Source: Typha latifolia (lineage: Eukaryota > Streptophyta > Magnoliopsida > Poales > Typhaceae). From it: a stretch of 64,000 bases of DNA. Below are positions 37,965 to 54,770 of the stretch, one piece after another. The notes beneath the pieces were generated by a model. It had not been told where the DNA came from, did no database searches, and was given only the letters and a program-made list of their open reading frames with translations. How positions within the stretch are numbered: position 1 is the stretch's first letter; each line of letters opens with the position of its first letter. The DNA lies in the NCBI GenBank assembly GCA_019914945.1, contig CM034110.1, positions 9,813,808 to 9,877,807 on the forward strand. Direction: 5' to 3'. The position numbers were made by a program, and so were the translations under genes.

Positions 37965-40900
37965 GTGCAAATCAATTTACTTCCCTTTTTCTTTCCCTTT
38001 TTTATCCGATCTCGTGTCAATCTTTTCGCTTTCGTTGTTATATTACGAGATAATTTTTATTTACAAGTATTGATTCTTAGAGGAGATTTTTGTCTCCTTT
38101 CATGCTTTATGTAGCGTTTCTAGTGATGCAAGATTTGAGCGGAAAAGAACACGGGGAAAAATTGAGTTGAATTATTTCAAAAAATGATTAACTCTTTGTA
38201 AATTATAAATTTCTCGTGCTAGCGAAGAATTTTTTATTTTTATTTTCTTGCAAGGTGTTCTCAATGTTGATTGGTGTACCGGATGTAATATAGGTGGTTT
38301 TTGTAGTTCATCTTTTGAACTCTATGGGTTAAACCTTTTTCATGTGGCAGGTTAGATGGTAACAAATTGAAGAAATGGCAGTGCATGGATGCTGGAATAC
38401 AGTCACATGTTCTTAAAACAATGTCTGCATTTATCGCTTGTGTCTCGCTTCCTCTTTCACAACATCCCCTTATAAAGGTAACTCCTTCCCCAATCTCAAA
38501 GGAATCACATTTAAACATTTTGGATAAAAGAAGAACCATGCAGCATGTAATACTGGCGATGAACTATGGGCATGTGATGCTGAAACTCTAACATGCAGAA
38601 CTATAATAATCATTTCCTCATTTTATAATAATCATCGGAATGGTGTATTTGATCATGTCATGGGGATGAAAATTTTGACCTTCCGGTTTCTGTCTGGGTA
38701 GGTCCATACAACCCAAAGAATCAAAATTTTCGAATCTCTTCACAGAAGCAATACACATGATTAGCAGAAAGATGATAACATTTGATGGTTTTTTTTTCCT
38801 TCTGTAAGGAACAAAAGAGCAAGGATATAGATGGCACTTGTTACAAATGCTATGATATATATCATACCTAGTCTTCTGCTGCATGTTAGGCAGCAGAATA
38901 TTTCTTATCTGTTTCTCTTCACCGTTGCTGTTCAGGCTTTAATACTCAAAATCATGCCCAAATATCTTAGTGGCACAGTTATGTGCGAGAAGATATGATA
39001 AAATCAACATTATGGGTATGTAGTGTTTGCCATCGTTTATACTTCAAGGAAGGTCCTCTGTTTACTGTTACTGTTTCAAAAAACAATATGAGGTTCCATG
39101 AAGTTGATAGTTGTTGCAAACAATGACTAATTTGTGACTTTATTTTCTTAATTGTCATTCCAGGAGTCTATTTCAGATATGCTAGTTGCCTTGGTAGGGA
39201 TTCTTCAATCAGAAAATGAAGGAATATTGAGCCGTGCGGCAGATCTTACTGTGAAGTTATTTTGCAGCATACGGGCATCCATAAGTCAATATCCTATGTT
39301 GGAGGTTATTATTTCTCTGTCACGCTTGTTGTCATTATATCAATTACCTGTTGCAACTTCCTGTGCAATTGCATTGAATTACATCCTGACACACCTAGGA
39401 AACTTGAGAAGTACAATTCGTAAGGAAATATGGGAAGCTCTGGATAAGAACAATACAGTTGGAAGTCTTGCTCGTGCACTGCAAGATTATGTAGATGGGG
39501 TTTATCCGCTGGAATATTTCACCGAGATGGTGGCACTTCTTAGGACTATACTGTGGTGGTGGCCTCTATCTAGATATTACATCTGGAATAACAATACATT
39601 GATGGACAAGCTAGAAGGAAATTGTGCAAGTGCTAATACTTTGGTTGTTACTGGTGTTTTGAAGCTATTATCTGCTTTAGGTATCTTTCCTATATGGATA
39701 TTTTCCTTATTGTTCATTTTGATTCACATCATCTGAAGATAGTTTTTTTCTGTAAAATTGATGTGTCATCTCTAATGTCAGCTTTGTGCGGCCATGGGGC
39801 TATGAAGCTACTTGAAAGTACAGCTCTGCTTCGTAGGATTGTTCAGATCATGGGAGAATCACATCCTGTCAGTGTTAGAGTAGAGGCTCTAATACTTTGC
39901 CAGCATTTGATGGTATTTATACAATTGTTTTGGATGTATTGTTTCTCTTTCATTTTCTAAAAGAATTAAAATGTCTTGATGGTCTTTACAGAGATCTGCA
40001 AAAGGATGCACTCAGCTAACCATGTTGTGCTGCGAGCCTTTGGTTCAAGGAGTAACTAAGGCAATGGGTGGATGGAGGTCATCATCTTCCAGAAGAGTTC
40101 CTGCTGATCAGATGCCTTTGGTAATTGAGGCATGCCGTACTGCATTAATGACTCGTTGGGCTGGGGATCATCACCATTGCTTTTGGGTTCATGAAATTGA
40201 TGAGATACTCCTTAATATTCTTATTGGCAATTGTGCCTCTACTTATCCAATGCCACCAGTTTTTTCTTCTAAGGAGCTGCTAGCTATGGTTGCTGACAAC
40301 TGCTCAGATACACACCCCTATGTATGGGATATTCTTGGATATCTGGCAGCAAACAGTGAAGAAGATTTTCACCCAAGAACTACAGGAGAATTTTGCCATT
40401 TGGGCATCCTTTTATCTTGTGCTTGGTAAATATTGTCTCATAGTCCCATTTCCTTATCATTCATATTAATAATCTTGAACAATAACTGCCTGTTTCTGGT
40501 TTTAACATTGGTAAGAGGTTCCTTTGCTTTCTAAGCTGTAATATGCTTTTGTTTCTCTATAGTTCAGTGGTGACGGACATGATGCAGAGAGGGTGTAGTT
40601 CTTTGACTTCTCATATGTCTGAGCTGGAACCTGTCTCTAGGTCAGTACTGCTTATGGTCCTTTCGCCCTGCAAATATATTGCATCAAGGGCAAGATATAA
40701 TCTGTCGGAAATGGTGAGACCTTTTGGCGATGTCTACCTTCGGTTTCTACTATCCTCTCTACAGCTGAATGCTACTGGAGATGTCCCTATAGTTTCTGAC
40801 AGTCTTCACACCACAACCAACCTGATAAATTTGGCATGCATGTCAACTTTATCTCAGTATCATAAGCTCATTTTGAAAAACAAAGGCATAAAGATACTGT

Positions 40901-43182
40901 CTGCTATTATAAAGAGGTGCATAAATAGTGATATTCATGTTAGTAGGTCAAACATTGCTTCTCATCTGCAGAGTACTTCTAATTGGAAAACTTGCTGCTG
41001 GGGTCATCTTGGAGACTGGGAAGGCAACGACATTCTTTTATTTTACAGTCTTCTATCACTTTCTCAATTGATTGGGTCTTCTAATCTTGTGTGTGATCAC
41101 TATCAAAAAGTTTCAGGAGAAATTATTGTATGTACAAGATGTGGGCATTCGGAAGCTCAAGATTTAATAGATAGCCTTCAATATATCTTGAGAAACACCT
41201 TGAGCTCTGGACCAAGATGTTATGCTTCATATATTTTGAGCTTCTTTGGTTTCTGTGGATTTTCAAACAAGCTTGGCAGAAAGATTGAGAGAGCATTTAA
41301 TGAGCATGAACTAGCTGACTTGGAATTATTACTCTTCAATGGCCAATCTTTTAATGTTCATGGTGTCATCCTTGTGGCTAGGTGCCCACACTTGCTGCCT
41401 CCTATAGAGTCTTTGTTGAAGGAGAAGAAAATGGACGATGGGTACAACATTGAAGAAGTCATTTGGGGACATGGTAGAAGATCGAGACTCAAGGTTCGAA
41501 TGTCCAATCGTGTGGATAGTGGTGCTTTGTGCAAGATTTTAGAGTATGTTTATACAGGATTTACCCTAGTAAATGGTGAGATTGTAAGGCCCTTGAAAGT
41601 GCTTGCAAAGTATTGTGGGTTGAAGTCTCTATCAGATATGCTTCATAGGAAACAATTGAAATGGGGAACTGTGGGTCCTGACTATGATTTAAGCAGAGCA
41701 CTTGACCTTGCTGGGCATCCATTCTCGTGAGTTTTACTTTTCATCCAGTTGTTTTCTTTTTCCTCCAAACTTAAATTTCATCTTTTGTAAGCAACTAACA
41801 GGAGGCAGAGAGCATTTGGAATAGAAGAATATTTAATTTGATAAAAACTAGGACCCTACAATTGCTTATCCACTGAGACAAGACTTTCTCTTTTAAACCC
41901 TTATTCTATTGATAGGCCTCACGCCGTTGCATCTTCCTAAGAAATCTTGGTTTTCTGTTGCAGCTTATTTGAAAATCTTGGTATCCACTGTAAGTGTGAT
42001 ACCCATGATCCTATCCCGTTTGATCCATTCGAGGTGTTTTGCCTTTTGTAAAGCTTGTGAAATTTTGAGTTTGTAATAATGCCACCAAACTTTTGGATCT
42101 TGATGAGTTCTTCATTCATAATTACTAGAAATCATAATTAGTGGTATCACATTTATTTTAAGTTGTTTCATAATTCTTAGACTTTTTTGATATATGTGCA
42201 TACATCATCTAGCTGGTCTGCCTATTTGCTGCCCTCATTCTTTTAGAAACTTGGACCCCATGTCTTTCATTTTAGTGATCAAATTGTGAATTTGCTTGAA
42301 TTAGTTCTATCTCAGGTATGTTGAATGTGCTAAGCTATTTTCTATCGCAGGGACATCATTTTGAAAGCCAAAATATCTGAAAGAGCAATGCCTAACTGTA
42401 ATCTGTGCCAGTTGACATCACCGCACATGCATGCCCACAAAATCATATTATGTTCGAATTGTGATTACCTACGAGCATTATTCCAGTCAGGAATGCATGA
42501 CAGGTGAGGTATAATATCAATTTGTTGATCTTAACCCCACATTTATTCAAATACACATTGATATGCATATACAGTCATATATTATATTTTGAATGGGATA
42601 TTTTCCGCATATATATATATATATATATATATTCTTAATGCACTTTTTCAATCTGGAAATGATTTTATTTTCTCCTGCTTTTGTTCTTTGATTTTTCAAT
42701 TTATGATATTCTTCAGTCATCTACTTGCCTAGTGCAGCTTTTCAGAGGTTATCGAGGTCCCAATTGGTTGGGAAGCATTAAGTAAGCTAATTACCTGGTT
42801 TTATTCGGGACAGCTCCCCAAAGTCAATCCTGACTGTAGATGGATAAACATGAACAAAGAACAACAGCTGTCTGAGGTACAGGCTTACATAGAGCTTTCA
42901 TCATTGGCTGAGTATTGGTGTTTAGAGGAAGTTGGTGAAGAGAGCTCTAAAGTAGTTGTTTTGTGCCTGCAATCAGACCAGAAAGTTTCTGTTGAGATCA
43001 TTCACTATGCGGCCAACTTGAGTCAGTGGAAATTAGTTGAGGCTGGTGTTAGCAGTGTAGCTCATCTCTATCCTAAGATCCGTGATGCAGGTGAGCTTGA
43101 CAATCTTTGTGAAGAAGTGGTTGATATGTTGCGAGCCGAGTATGTTAGATATTCTCAGGAGCAGGCCTATCGGAGTGGCTGA
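37820..43182 (+). CDS. BTB/POZ domain protein (At1g04390-like)
   Basis: Eight exons: 37820-37923, 38351-38477, 39164-39680, 39782-39912, 39992-40425, 40563-41726, 42351-42503 and 42738-43182. Every junction keeps phase, giving 1,024 residues, close to the length I recall for its Arabidopsis relative. The N-terminal two-thirds is helical and ARM-like (ISDMLVALVGILQSENEG, LSRAADLTVKLF). Two BTB regions follow: one from ELADLELLLFNGQSFNVHG, the second from HPFSDIILKAK with HAHKIILCSNCDYLRALFQSG. BTB proteins of this kind are usually thought to act as adaptors for cullin-3 ubiquitin ligases; for this member that is inference. The second BTB has CNLC and CSNC pairs flanking MHAH. I chose ATG 37820 because the ATG five bases earlier meets a stop at once. 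Confidence 0.92.
42609..42632. repeat. (AT)n microsatellite in BTB intron 7
   Basis: Twelve AT units within the last intron of the BTB gene. Confidence 0.9.
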
Positions 43183-46100
43183 AGGCATCTATGAAGTACT
43201 TTGCCTGGTAAAAGTTGGGTACAGATTATGCAGAAATCATACCCTGATCTTTCGGTGGTACTTCAAGTCTATATGCAGTTTGATCCTGCAGGGCCTTTTT
43301 GCGGTCGTCCTGTTTCAGGCAATTTTTTTCAACGAAAACACATCAAGTTTATATCAAGATTTTCTGAATTTAGGAAGGCTCACTTGGATCTTCCCAGACA
43401 AATTACTGTGAGATATTGTTCAGATGCCATATGAAACTATTCTTTGTTTGTGCCTACTAGCTATAAAGCTGATATAATCCTTTTTTTGTCGGATTATGTT
43501 GGTACACCTGCAAAGTATTATCTTCAATCCTTCCTTGATGCCTGCATGATGTGTATATTGTTTAAACGATGCTATTTGATTTCTTTCTGTTATAGAGGAT
43601 ATGAACTCCATACACATACCAAACTGGATATATTGACGTACATGAAATCAACTGCATTGAAGTAAGTTCTTTTGTGGGTATAAGAATTGAAGCTGCATTG
43701 AAGCTGAACTTGGTCGACTCTTTTTAGATTTCTGTGAGATTGTTCATGTAATGAGGTGTTCAAGCCCTTTTGTCATTCTAGAGTTCTGTGAGATTGTTCT
43801 TCAGGGTTTAATTGCCCTTTGTGAGAGTGTCTTTTGGTTAACCCATCACTTGCAATATGTGTACACACTTAATCATGTAATGGTTACTTCCTTTGGAGCT
43901 GCATTGCTGCTATCTTATCGTTAATGCGACCAGTTTTTGTGCCGACTAAATTGACAGGGAGAATTATTTGTCTTTTGCAAACTATAATCTCTATTCCTAT
44001 CGAGTATAGTGGTCGACATTTTGTGCATTTAATTATGCGTTATTGCCAAGTTGAACTCTTTGGGTTTATCAAAATAAGAATCTTTTCTCAGTAGTAATCT
44101 TTAGAGTAAATGTGATTGTAATTCGACTAAAATCTGGTCTCTCCCTAACACTTAATTAATTATCTTCTTTCTTAAGCTCTTCCATCATTAGTGAATTATT
44201 TTTCTCCTGTTTTCCACTTCTAGTCTTATAATTTTTCAGAACTGCCAGGTAGTTCTCAAGTGGAGTAACACCTAAACTATACTTCCAATTTACCAGTGAT
44301 CATAAATCTGAAATTATTATGGATATATATAAATTTCCAAAAAGAAAAGTCTTTGCAATAAGATCTATAATTCACTTCCCCATTATTTATTAAAGAATAT
44401 ATATTTAGTCCAGGAAGGAATTCTATTCTCTTCTAGGCCAAGACATCTTCCATTACCATCTTTAATATATACATAACCTCCCATTTCCCAACTTATTAAT
44501 CTCATACTTATATATATATATATATATATATATGTAGTCCAGAAGGAATTCTATTCTCTTCTAGGCCAAGACATCTCCCCATTAACATCTTAATATATAC
44601 ATGACCTCCCATTTCTCAACTCCTTAATCTCATACATACACATAGCCTTATATTCTTTCCCTTCTCCCCTTTCCCCTTCCTCTCATCTCTTCTTCCCTTC
44701 CTGTTTCCATGGTCAAAACTCCGACCCATTTGGAAGTATACTAATCCTTTGGCGTACAAGAGTAGAAAGCTCTCTCTCTCTCTTTAAGGTTTCTGGGTCG
44801 CCGCCTTTCCTACCCTTTACCTTTCCCTTCTCTTGAATTTTTTTGGTTGGGTTTGAGGCTTTGAGGCAGAAATCAAGTCCTTCAGCGAAATCGCCTCTTG
44901 GGTTTTGTAAGTTTCTCTGTTTTGGCACCTGGGCCGGTGCGATTTTGGGGGAGGTTGTTGGATTTGGGCGGTTCTTAATTGGTCTTAGATCCGTGGTATC
45001 CCAATATGTGATTGTGGTTGGAGGTCAGGAATCTGCTATCGATGCGTACTGTTGCTCTTTGTTGATGGATTGTTGTTTTGATTGGTTCTTCTGGGTTTCT
45101 TGCTGTTAGATTGTGGTGGGTGGTTGTTTCTTTATTTGGGCATAGATGAATTTTGTTACTTATAACTGTGAATAATTAGTTCTCCTGCTGATAAAGTTGG
45201 AATAAATCTGGGGCATATTTTTGTTTGTTTGGTTGTATAATTCAGTTCTCTATAATGATTCTGATGGTGCTTTCTATAAGAAGTACTGGAAGTATCTAGA
45301 GCAATGAACATACTGAACTGGAAACTCCAGGGCTATTATTTTGATGAAAAAGAAATAAGAACTGAAAAACAGAAGAAACTGTGTATTGGACTGTCCACAA
45401 TTAGCAGAGCTATGGAGTCGAAACTGCTGAATTTAACAGTAGTATTGTGCTCTTTCATGTTACTATATTTTCTTGACAGATATGATATGCATTCATGTTA
45501 TTTGGGAATAATGATGTAACTGATGGCAGAAAATGGATCGTTGGAATGCAAAAGTCACCTTATTATTGCTAAGATTATACCCTTGCCTGTGCATTTAGGT
45601 GAAGTACTAAACATTTGTAGGATCTATATTCAGATATCTCCTTGCTTATGTCACCTGCGCATCTATACTTCTTCAGTTAAAATTTTATGAGCAGGTTTAT
45701 TGGCTGAAATTTATGAGAAAGGGAAAAAAAAAAGCTCATTTGTGCTCCTCCTGGTTTCCTCATCTATGTAAATCATCTTATGTTAGATTAAGTTCTTACA
45801 ATTGAAGTCCAAGGAATGTAGTGCAAATAGTGATCCTTCACTAGGCTCTTTTATTGCAAGATTTATTCTCATATTGCCTATTTTCATACCAGCTTTTGCC
45901 TTTTTCTCAGAGAAAGAACTCAAATAAATAAGAAAGCGGCAGAAATATTGTATTCCGTCATCAGATTTTAGATCTTCTTCCAGGTTTACCTAAAGTACAT
46001 GAAAGTAGAACTTTTCCATTCCTTGTTTTTCTACTGCTTTTGGAAAAATGTTCCCTGTCTATGATTGAATGTCATTGCTTAAGCAGAATTACTTGCATTT

Positions 46101-46248
46101 TATACTCTTAATTATATTTATCTCAAATTATTCTGTGCAGAAACGCCTTGGTGCATTCTATTCATCAGCTTGAGGAAGCAGTGACCCTAAATCTGTTTTC
46201 ACTTTATATTTTTTCTGTCAAATATTTATGGGCTAACTCTGGCATTTC
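43183..46248. other. BTB 3'UTR, WDR26 promoter and leader
   Basis: About 3 kb. The first 0.5 kb is probably the BTB 3'UTR; its short frames match nothing. A tandem duplication lies at 44406-44635. A pyrimidine-rich leader follows (about 44650-44900). A GTAAGT near 44908 and TGTGCAG at about 46140 suggest a 5'UTR intron of roughly 1.2 kb before WDR26. This is inferred from splice-site form. Confidence 0.45.
44406..44635. repeat. Tandem duplication of about 102 bp around an (AT)n tract
   Basis: TAGTCCAGGAAGGAATTCTA at 44406 and TAGTCCAGAAGGAATTCTA at 44535 begin two near-identical units that end in CTCATAC at 44507 and 44635. They differ by a few substitutions and small gaps and are separated by about 27 bp of mostly (AT)n. 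The block lies just upstream of the WDR26 leader. Confidence 0.88.
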
Positions 46249-49200
46249 ATGGGAGGTGTTGAAGATGATGAACCTCCCTCGAAACGCGTCAAAGCATCCT
46301 CAGTAGTATTAGGGATCCTGTCAAATAATTCATCTTCGTCGCGTTTTGTTAATCCTTTGGGGAGTCTGATGGCTAGGCCTTTACCTTCCCAAGGGAAAGA
46401 AGATATGCTCGGTCCGAATGGAGTTATCAAAAGGGTTGAATTTGTGAGGATCATTACAGAGGCTCTATATTCTCTTGGTTATGAGAGAAGTGGAGCAGTT
46501 CTGGAGGAAGAATCAGGGATACACTTGCATTCTTCTCTTGCTAAACTTTTCAGGAAGCAAGTGCTTGATGGTAATTGGGATGAAAGCGTGGTTACATTGC
46601 ATAAAGTAGGTCTTATCAATGAAAATACATTGAAGTCTGCAATTTTTTTGATTATGGAGCAAAAGTTCTTTGAACTTTTGGAAAATGACAAGGTTATGGA
46701 TGCAGTGAAGACGTTAAGAAGTAAAATTGCTCCTCTTGGTATAAACAGAAAGAGAGTGCATGAGCTTTCCTTTTATATAGTTTCTCCTTCACAAAATCTC
46801 TTATTTGGGTTTTCTAAGCTTGGTGTTGATACTTCAAACTCACGACTGAAGCTTTTGGAGGAATTGCAGAAATTGCTTCCTCCTAGCATTATGATACCTG
46901 AGAGGAGGTTAGAGAATTTGGTTGAACAGGCAGTTACTGTGCAACGTGAAGCTTGCTATTTCCACAACTCTTTAGACAATTCACTGTCGCTATATACTGA
47001 TCATCAATGTGGGAAGGATCAGATACCTTCTTGTGCAAAACAGGTCTGAACAAGAATACAGTAGAGATTTCTCATATATTATATCTCACCGCGTAGATGC
47101 TATCCAAGTGTTATTTGGCTCCTTTATGTTTCTGCTCAAGTGTTTGAGTATCATGTTCACTAATTTGGTTATATTTCTCTTTTAGAAATACCTTTGTGCA
47201 AGTCAGTTCACAGTTAATCTTTGGTGATGCAACTTGTTATCTATCTATTAAATTCTGACAAAAGCTCCTGATATTTTGTTGTGCAATTTTGAAGTTAGAT
47301 AACAAATTGTCATACAGAAATTTGGATAAAAGGTTTTGCATACATTATCCAACACTAGTCTGACATCAGATTTGTTTCTTAGATAGTTGATCTTTTGGTT
47401 TCCTAGTGAAGTTATTCTGTATCTTGCTGCTGAAAGTCTCATTACCATGTCTATTAAGTATCTTTAGTGATGGACAATGGGACACCAAATCGTAGAGTGT
47501 GAGCCTCCCCTTGTTCTGGAAATATCTAATTAGAGCTGGAACTGCTAAAAAATGGTTTGACACTACTAGATAGTATTCTGAATTATAGTATTGCTTTTGC
47601 AGTTTTAAGTGGTTATAATTTGTTACAGTAAAGAGCACTGACAAGATCCAATGTGAGGGAGGGAGGGATGGAGTAGATTTATCAATTAACATGATATAAT
47701 TAGCAAATAATATACATCACCGAATTGAAAGTCCTCATCACCTCAGAATGTATCAACATAATGTGTATAACTAGATATTGATTTTTGGAGCTTATTGTAT
47801 TAAAAGATTTCTTATGTCAATATAAAAATCTCAGTTGTTTCTCTTATGTGGCAGGTATTGCAAGCTCACTCTGATGAAGTATGGTTTCTGCAGTTCTCAA
47901 ATAATGGAAAGTACTTAGCATCATCATCAAATGATAAAACTGCAATTATATGGGAGGTAATTATTTGCCTTAGGTTGTTGATTCACTTGATTGTATGCAT
48001 ATTTTCCAGTTAGCATATGAGAAGTATTAGAGTGCTTCTGCTATTATTATTCCCTGATGTTGAACAGTTTCTTCAGGAATTGATTTCTCTCCTCATTCTT
48101 ATTTAACATGTCACGTAGTACTGGTGTTTAATATTTTTTGTTCTCCATATGTTCAATGGCAAAATATGCTTCATGTTTTACCTCCTGATTTCAGTAATTA
48201 TAATATGCTAGAATTTTTTTTTGAAAAAAAATTCAGACATTTTTTCATTGTAATTGTCATTTATTTGAGTGTAAATAATATCTTTGATGAAGTGTCCTAT
48301 AAGGCTGATGAAGTCATGGACTCCCTGAATTATATGCCTGGGGAAAGTTTCGAATTGGGGCGACATACAGATGCAAAATGCTATCAGTTGGCCTGTGATG
48401 TGCATTCGTGTGTGGTTTAAGTGCTTAATGCTTACGGTGATTTATAGTTCTGGTCATTTCAATCAAGTTGAAGATCCTACGGGAGCTTCTGCTGATACTT
48501 GCTGTGATGGAATGTATTTAAGGATCCAGTACCATATGGTCCAGCACTTGTATTGTACCATGTCTAGTTATACAATGTATTCTTCATCTTCCACATAACT
48601 TGTCTACATCTTCAAAGAACCACAGAAACTAGATGCCTGATATCTCTTTACAATTGAGCGCATATAAGCTTGACACTAGTTGCTCATTATTTGTCTTTGT
48701 TATGTCTCATGGATACACAGATGCATTTAACCTTAGTGAGTTCTTCTGTGAACTCTAGATATTCTTCTTAAAGATGATGAATGCTCCTCTGCATTTTCTC
48801 CCATTTGAGTTCATAGGAAGGCAGCCTATTTATAGATCAGTTTATTTTTTTTCTTTTTTAATAAGGAAACAATATGCTTGTTCTTCTTGAGAGTTTAACC
48901 TTGTTCTGAGGTAAAATATATCTTGAATCATGATATTGACAAGGTTCATGAAGATGGAGAAGTGTTATTGAAGCACAAACTGACTGGTCATCAGAAATCT
49001 GTCCTGATGGTTGCCTGGAGCCCTGATGATCACCAACTTCTGACTTGTGGGATGGAAGAAGTTGTTAGACGCTGGGATGTTCAGTCTGGGGAATGTCTCC
49101 ATGTCTATGAAAAAGGTGGTCTTGGCTTGATTTCCTGTGGTTGGTTTCCAGATGGAAAACAATTTTTTTCTGGTGGATCAGACAAAAGCTTCTGTTTGTG

Positions 49201-49918
49201 GGATTTGGATGGTAAAGAATTAGATTGCTGGAAAGGGCAGCGAGTGACAAAGACTTCTGAAATGGCTGTAACAAAAGACGGAAGGCTGATAATAAGCATG
49301 TCTAAGGAATCTGCAATTCTTTTGCTTGACAGGGAAGCAAAGCTGGAAAAGCTTATTGAAGAGGAGCAAACAATTACTTCATTCTCACTTTCGGAAGATG
49401 ATAGCTATCTGCTTGTAAACCTTTTAAACCAGGAGATTCATTTGTGGGGCATCAAGGATGATCCAAAGCTCATTACCAAATACAAAGGTCACAAGCGCAG
49501 TCGATTTTTAATAAGGTCTTGTTTTGGGGGATTTAAGCAGTCTTTTATTGCTAGCGGAAGTGAAGATTCACAGGTAGGGCTTAAACAAGTGTTTATACTT
49601 CAACATGTACAAGCCATCACAACGCAAAATTTGCAGTCAGTCACACTGTTAGGTGCTAAATTATCATGGTTTCTTGTTCCCTTGTTTCTCCAGGTCTATA
49701 TATGGCACCGTGCCAGCGGAAATCTCATCCAAACTCTAGCTGGGCACTCTGGCGCCGTCAATTGTGTCAGCTGGAACCCGGCAAACCCTCACATGCTTGC
49801 ATCTGCAAGTGATGACAATACAATCCGCATATGGGGACTTAACAAGGATCACACGAAGCGCAAGGATGCTCACAGCAATGGATTCGTCGCCGTTCACCGG
49901 TGCAATGGGAACAGTTAA
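46249..49918 (+). CDS. WDR26: WDR26-type WD40 protein of the CTLH/GID complex
   Basis: WDR26 (yeast Gid7) is a subunit of the CTLH ubiquitin ligase. Four exons: 46249-47043, 47855-47956, 48944-49573 and 49694-49918, all in phase, 583 residues. The LisH motif spans VEFVRIITEALYSLGYERSG and is followed by the CTLH stretch LAKLFRKQVLDGNWDESV and LEND-type helices. WD repeats begin at LQAHSDEVWFLQFS with DKTAIIWE, then GHQKSVLMVAWSPDDHQLLT, GGSDKSFCLWDL and, last, GHSGAVNCVSWNPANPHML with DNTIRIWG. The start Met (MGGVEDDEPPSKRVKAS) is the first in-frame Met of the exon and has a basic stretch after it. Exon 2 is only 102 bp and encodes part of one blade. Confidence 0.93.
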
Positions 49919-50501
49919 TCAAACAGTCAAGTAGTCATTTCCTTGATTACTCCATTGACTTTGTATATACTTTCCTTTCTCCCAGTTGATAGTCAAAGAA
50001 AACAAAGCTGTAAAACTATCGGATGCTATCAGCCTATGGCTTCGACAATCAGTATTACCTCTATTTTTTTTATCTCTACATTGAAGCAAAATATAAACTT
50101 TATGCGTTCATTGCTTGCTTTCCGCCCATACCATTTCCAGGTGCAGTAAAATAGCAAGAGTTGGTAATAAGATATTTTCTGCTCTCAGCCCAGCCCAGCC
50201 CACCTGCCTGTTACTTTGGTCGGGCTTAGCCCGGTTAAGATGGCCAGTTTCGGGCCGGGCCTTGGTGGATCGAGCCTAGTGATCAGCCACGGCGAAAGCT
50301 TAAATAGGCTAGCCAAATCTAAAGCAAAAGTCGATGACGACAACACTAGTGTATAGCAGAAGTCGGTGAAGACAACCTCGGTTTAAAGAGAAGCTCGGCC
50401 AGCGCGACTTCGGTACGACTGGTTTTTCTCTGTCTATTTGGACAATACTAGTACTCTAGTAGTGATCTGTGGTCGATAATAGGATACGGCGACTCGTAAA
50501 A
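49919..50501. other. Intergenic: WDR26 3'UTR and IPMDH promoter
   Basis: The first part is WDR26 3'UTR. A GC-rich patch at about 50185-50290 carries CAGCCCAGCC, GGGCTTAGCCCGG and GGGCCGGGCC words similar to the hAT-like element at 12 kb, but no termini are visible. Confidence 0.4.
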
Positions 50502-53791
<3,290 letters not shown>

Positions 53792-54162
53792 AATCATTTG
53801 GACTTCTGGGTACTAATATATAAAGGCAATAAGGAGGTTCCACCAGGAAATTATCACTGGCATATAAGATCTGAATGATTGCTATCTCTATTTATTTGCG
53901 GCTATTGTATTAATTCAAGGAATCAATCATCACAAACTTGTCTTTTTCGCATTTCATTTGTATCACATTTTGTGGTTTGCGGTGATAAACTAGCAACTAA
54001 TGAAGAGATCATGTCCTCTTCCTTTAGTCCTGGCTCAACTACTGTTTGACCTTAATAATGTGCAAGTTAATCTTTCCCTATTCATAATTTCTGCTAATTA
54101 AATTGCACTGTGAATAGAAATCTTCTTACTTTAGAATTTGAATCTAGGTATTCATATATCAT

Positions 54163-54247
54163 CCGACCTTAGCTCAGTTGGTAGAGCGGAGGACTGTAGT
54201 GTTGCAGATAAATCCTTAGGTCGCTGGTTCGAATCCGGCAGGTCGGA
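54163..54247 (+). tRNA. tRNA-Tyr (GTA), intron-containing
   Basis: CCGACCT pairs with AGGTCGG in the acceptor stem, with discriminator A. The D arm (TAGCTCAGTTGGTAGAGC) and T arm (GGTCGCTGGTTCGAATCC) are standard. The anticodon GTA is at 54196-54198. A 12-base intron (54200-54211) follows position 37, the usual place and size for plant nuclear tRNA-Tyr. A run of T a few bases after the 3' end fits RNA polymerase III termination. Confidence 0.96.
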
Positions 54248-54453
54248 AAGTTTTTATTTTCTTTTCCATCGTTCGTTTTCATAGTTTGGTAGCTTATTAG
54301 ATAGATATTGCGCATGGCATGTTTTTCTCTAATGATCCGATGCATGGAGTCACGTGCATTGCTTTCTCTTTATAAATAAATGATATATCATCATATCATA
54401 TTTGAATGCTCTACTTAACTAACCATTGGCCCAACCCAACCTTCCACCTCTAC

Positions 54454-54460
54454 TATAAAA
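54454..54460 (+). promoter_or_regulatory. TATA box of proline-rich gene 1
   Basis: TATAAAA lies 83 bases before the start codon of the gene at 54543, a normal distance for a plant gene with a short leader. Confidence 0.6.
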
Positions 54461-54542
54461 AGGCAAAGCTAGCACTCCTCTTCTACTACCATCCAATCCA
54501 TCTTGAGCCTGAGAGGTTATCTCTCATCAGAAGATCAAAAAC

Positions 54543-54770
54543 ATGGCTGGATCTTCCTCTTTCCTTGTGTTCATACTAGTTGTACTTGTGCTCAGCAACA
54601 TGGTCCTCAAATCTGATGCTAGAGGAGGTGGTCATGGCAGGATGATGGATATGGTGGTTGCTCTTCCACCTTGTCCACATATACCTTGGATTCCTCTCCC
54701 CCCCATGCCTTCTGTTCATCTTCTTCCTCCACTGCCCAGAATTCCTTGTCTCCCACCTGCTTCTCCCTGA
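54543..54770 (+). CDS. Small secreted proline-rich protein 1 (75 aa)
   Basis: Single exon, 75 residues. A signal peptide is clear (SSSFLVFILVVLVLSNMVL, cleavage probably after SDA). The mature part starts with a Gly/Arg stretch (RGGGHGRMMD) and continues with a Pro-rich tail containing two Cys: PPCPHIPWIPLPPMP and LPPLPRIPCLPP. Such proteins are exported to the cell wall, but no enzyme or binding function is known to me. It resembles the two longer Pro-rich genes at 59.7 and 61.5 kb in plan, and differs by having Cys and no regular repeats. A clear TATA box precedes it. Confidence 0.75.
   Translation: MAGSSSFLVFILVVLVLSNMVLKSDARGGGHGRMMDMVVALPPCPHIPWIPLPPMPSVHLLPPLPRIPCLPPASP

Noticed and set aside
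43082..43434. Frames just after the BTB stop codon
   Set aside because: They lie in the 3'UTR or overlap the last exon in another frame; no domain.
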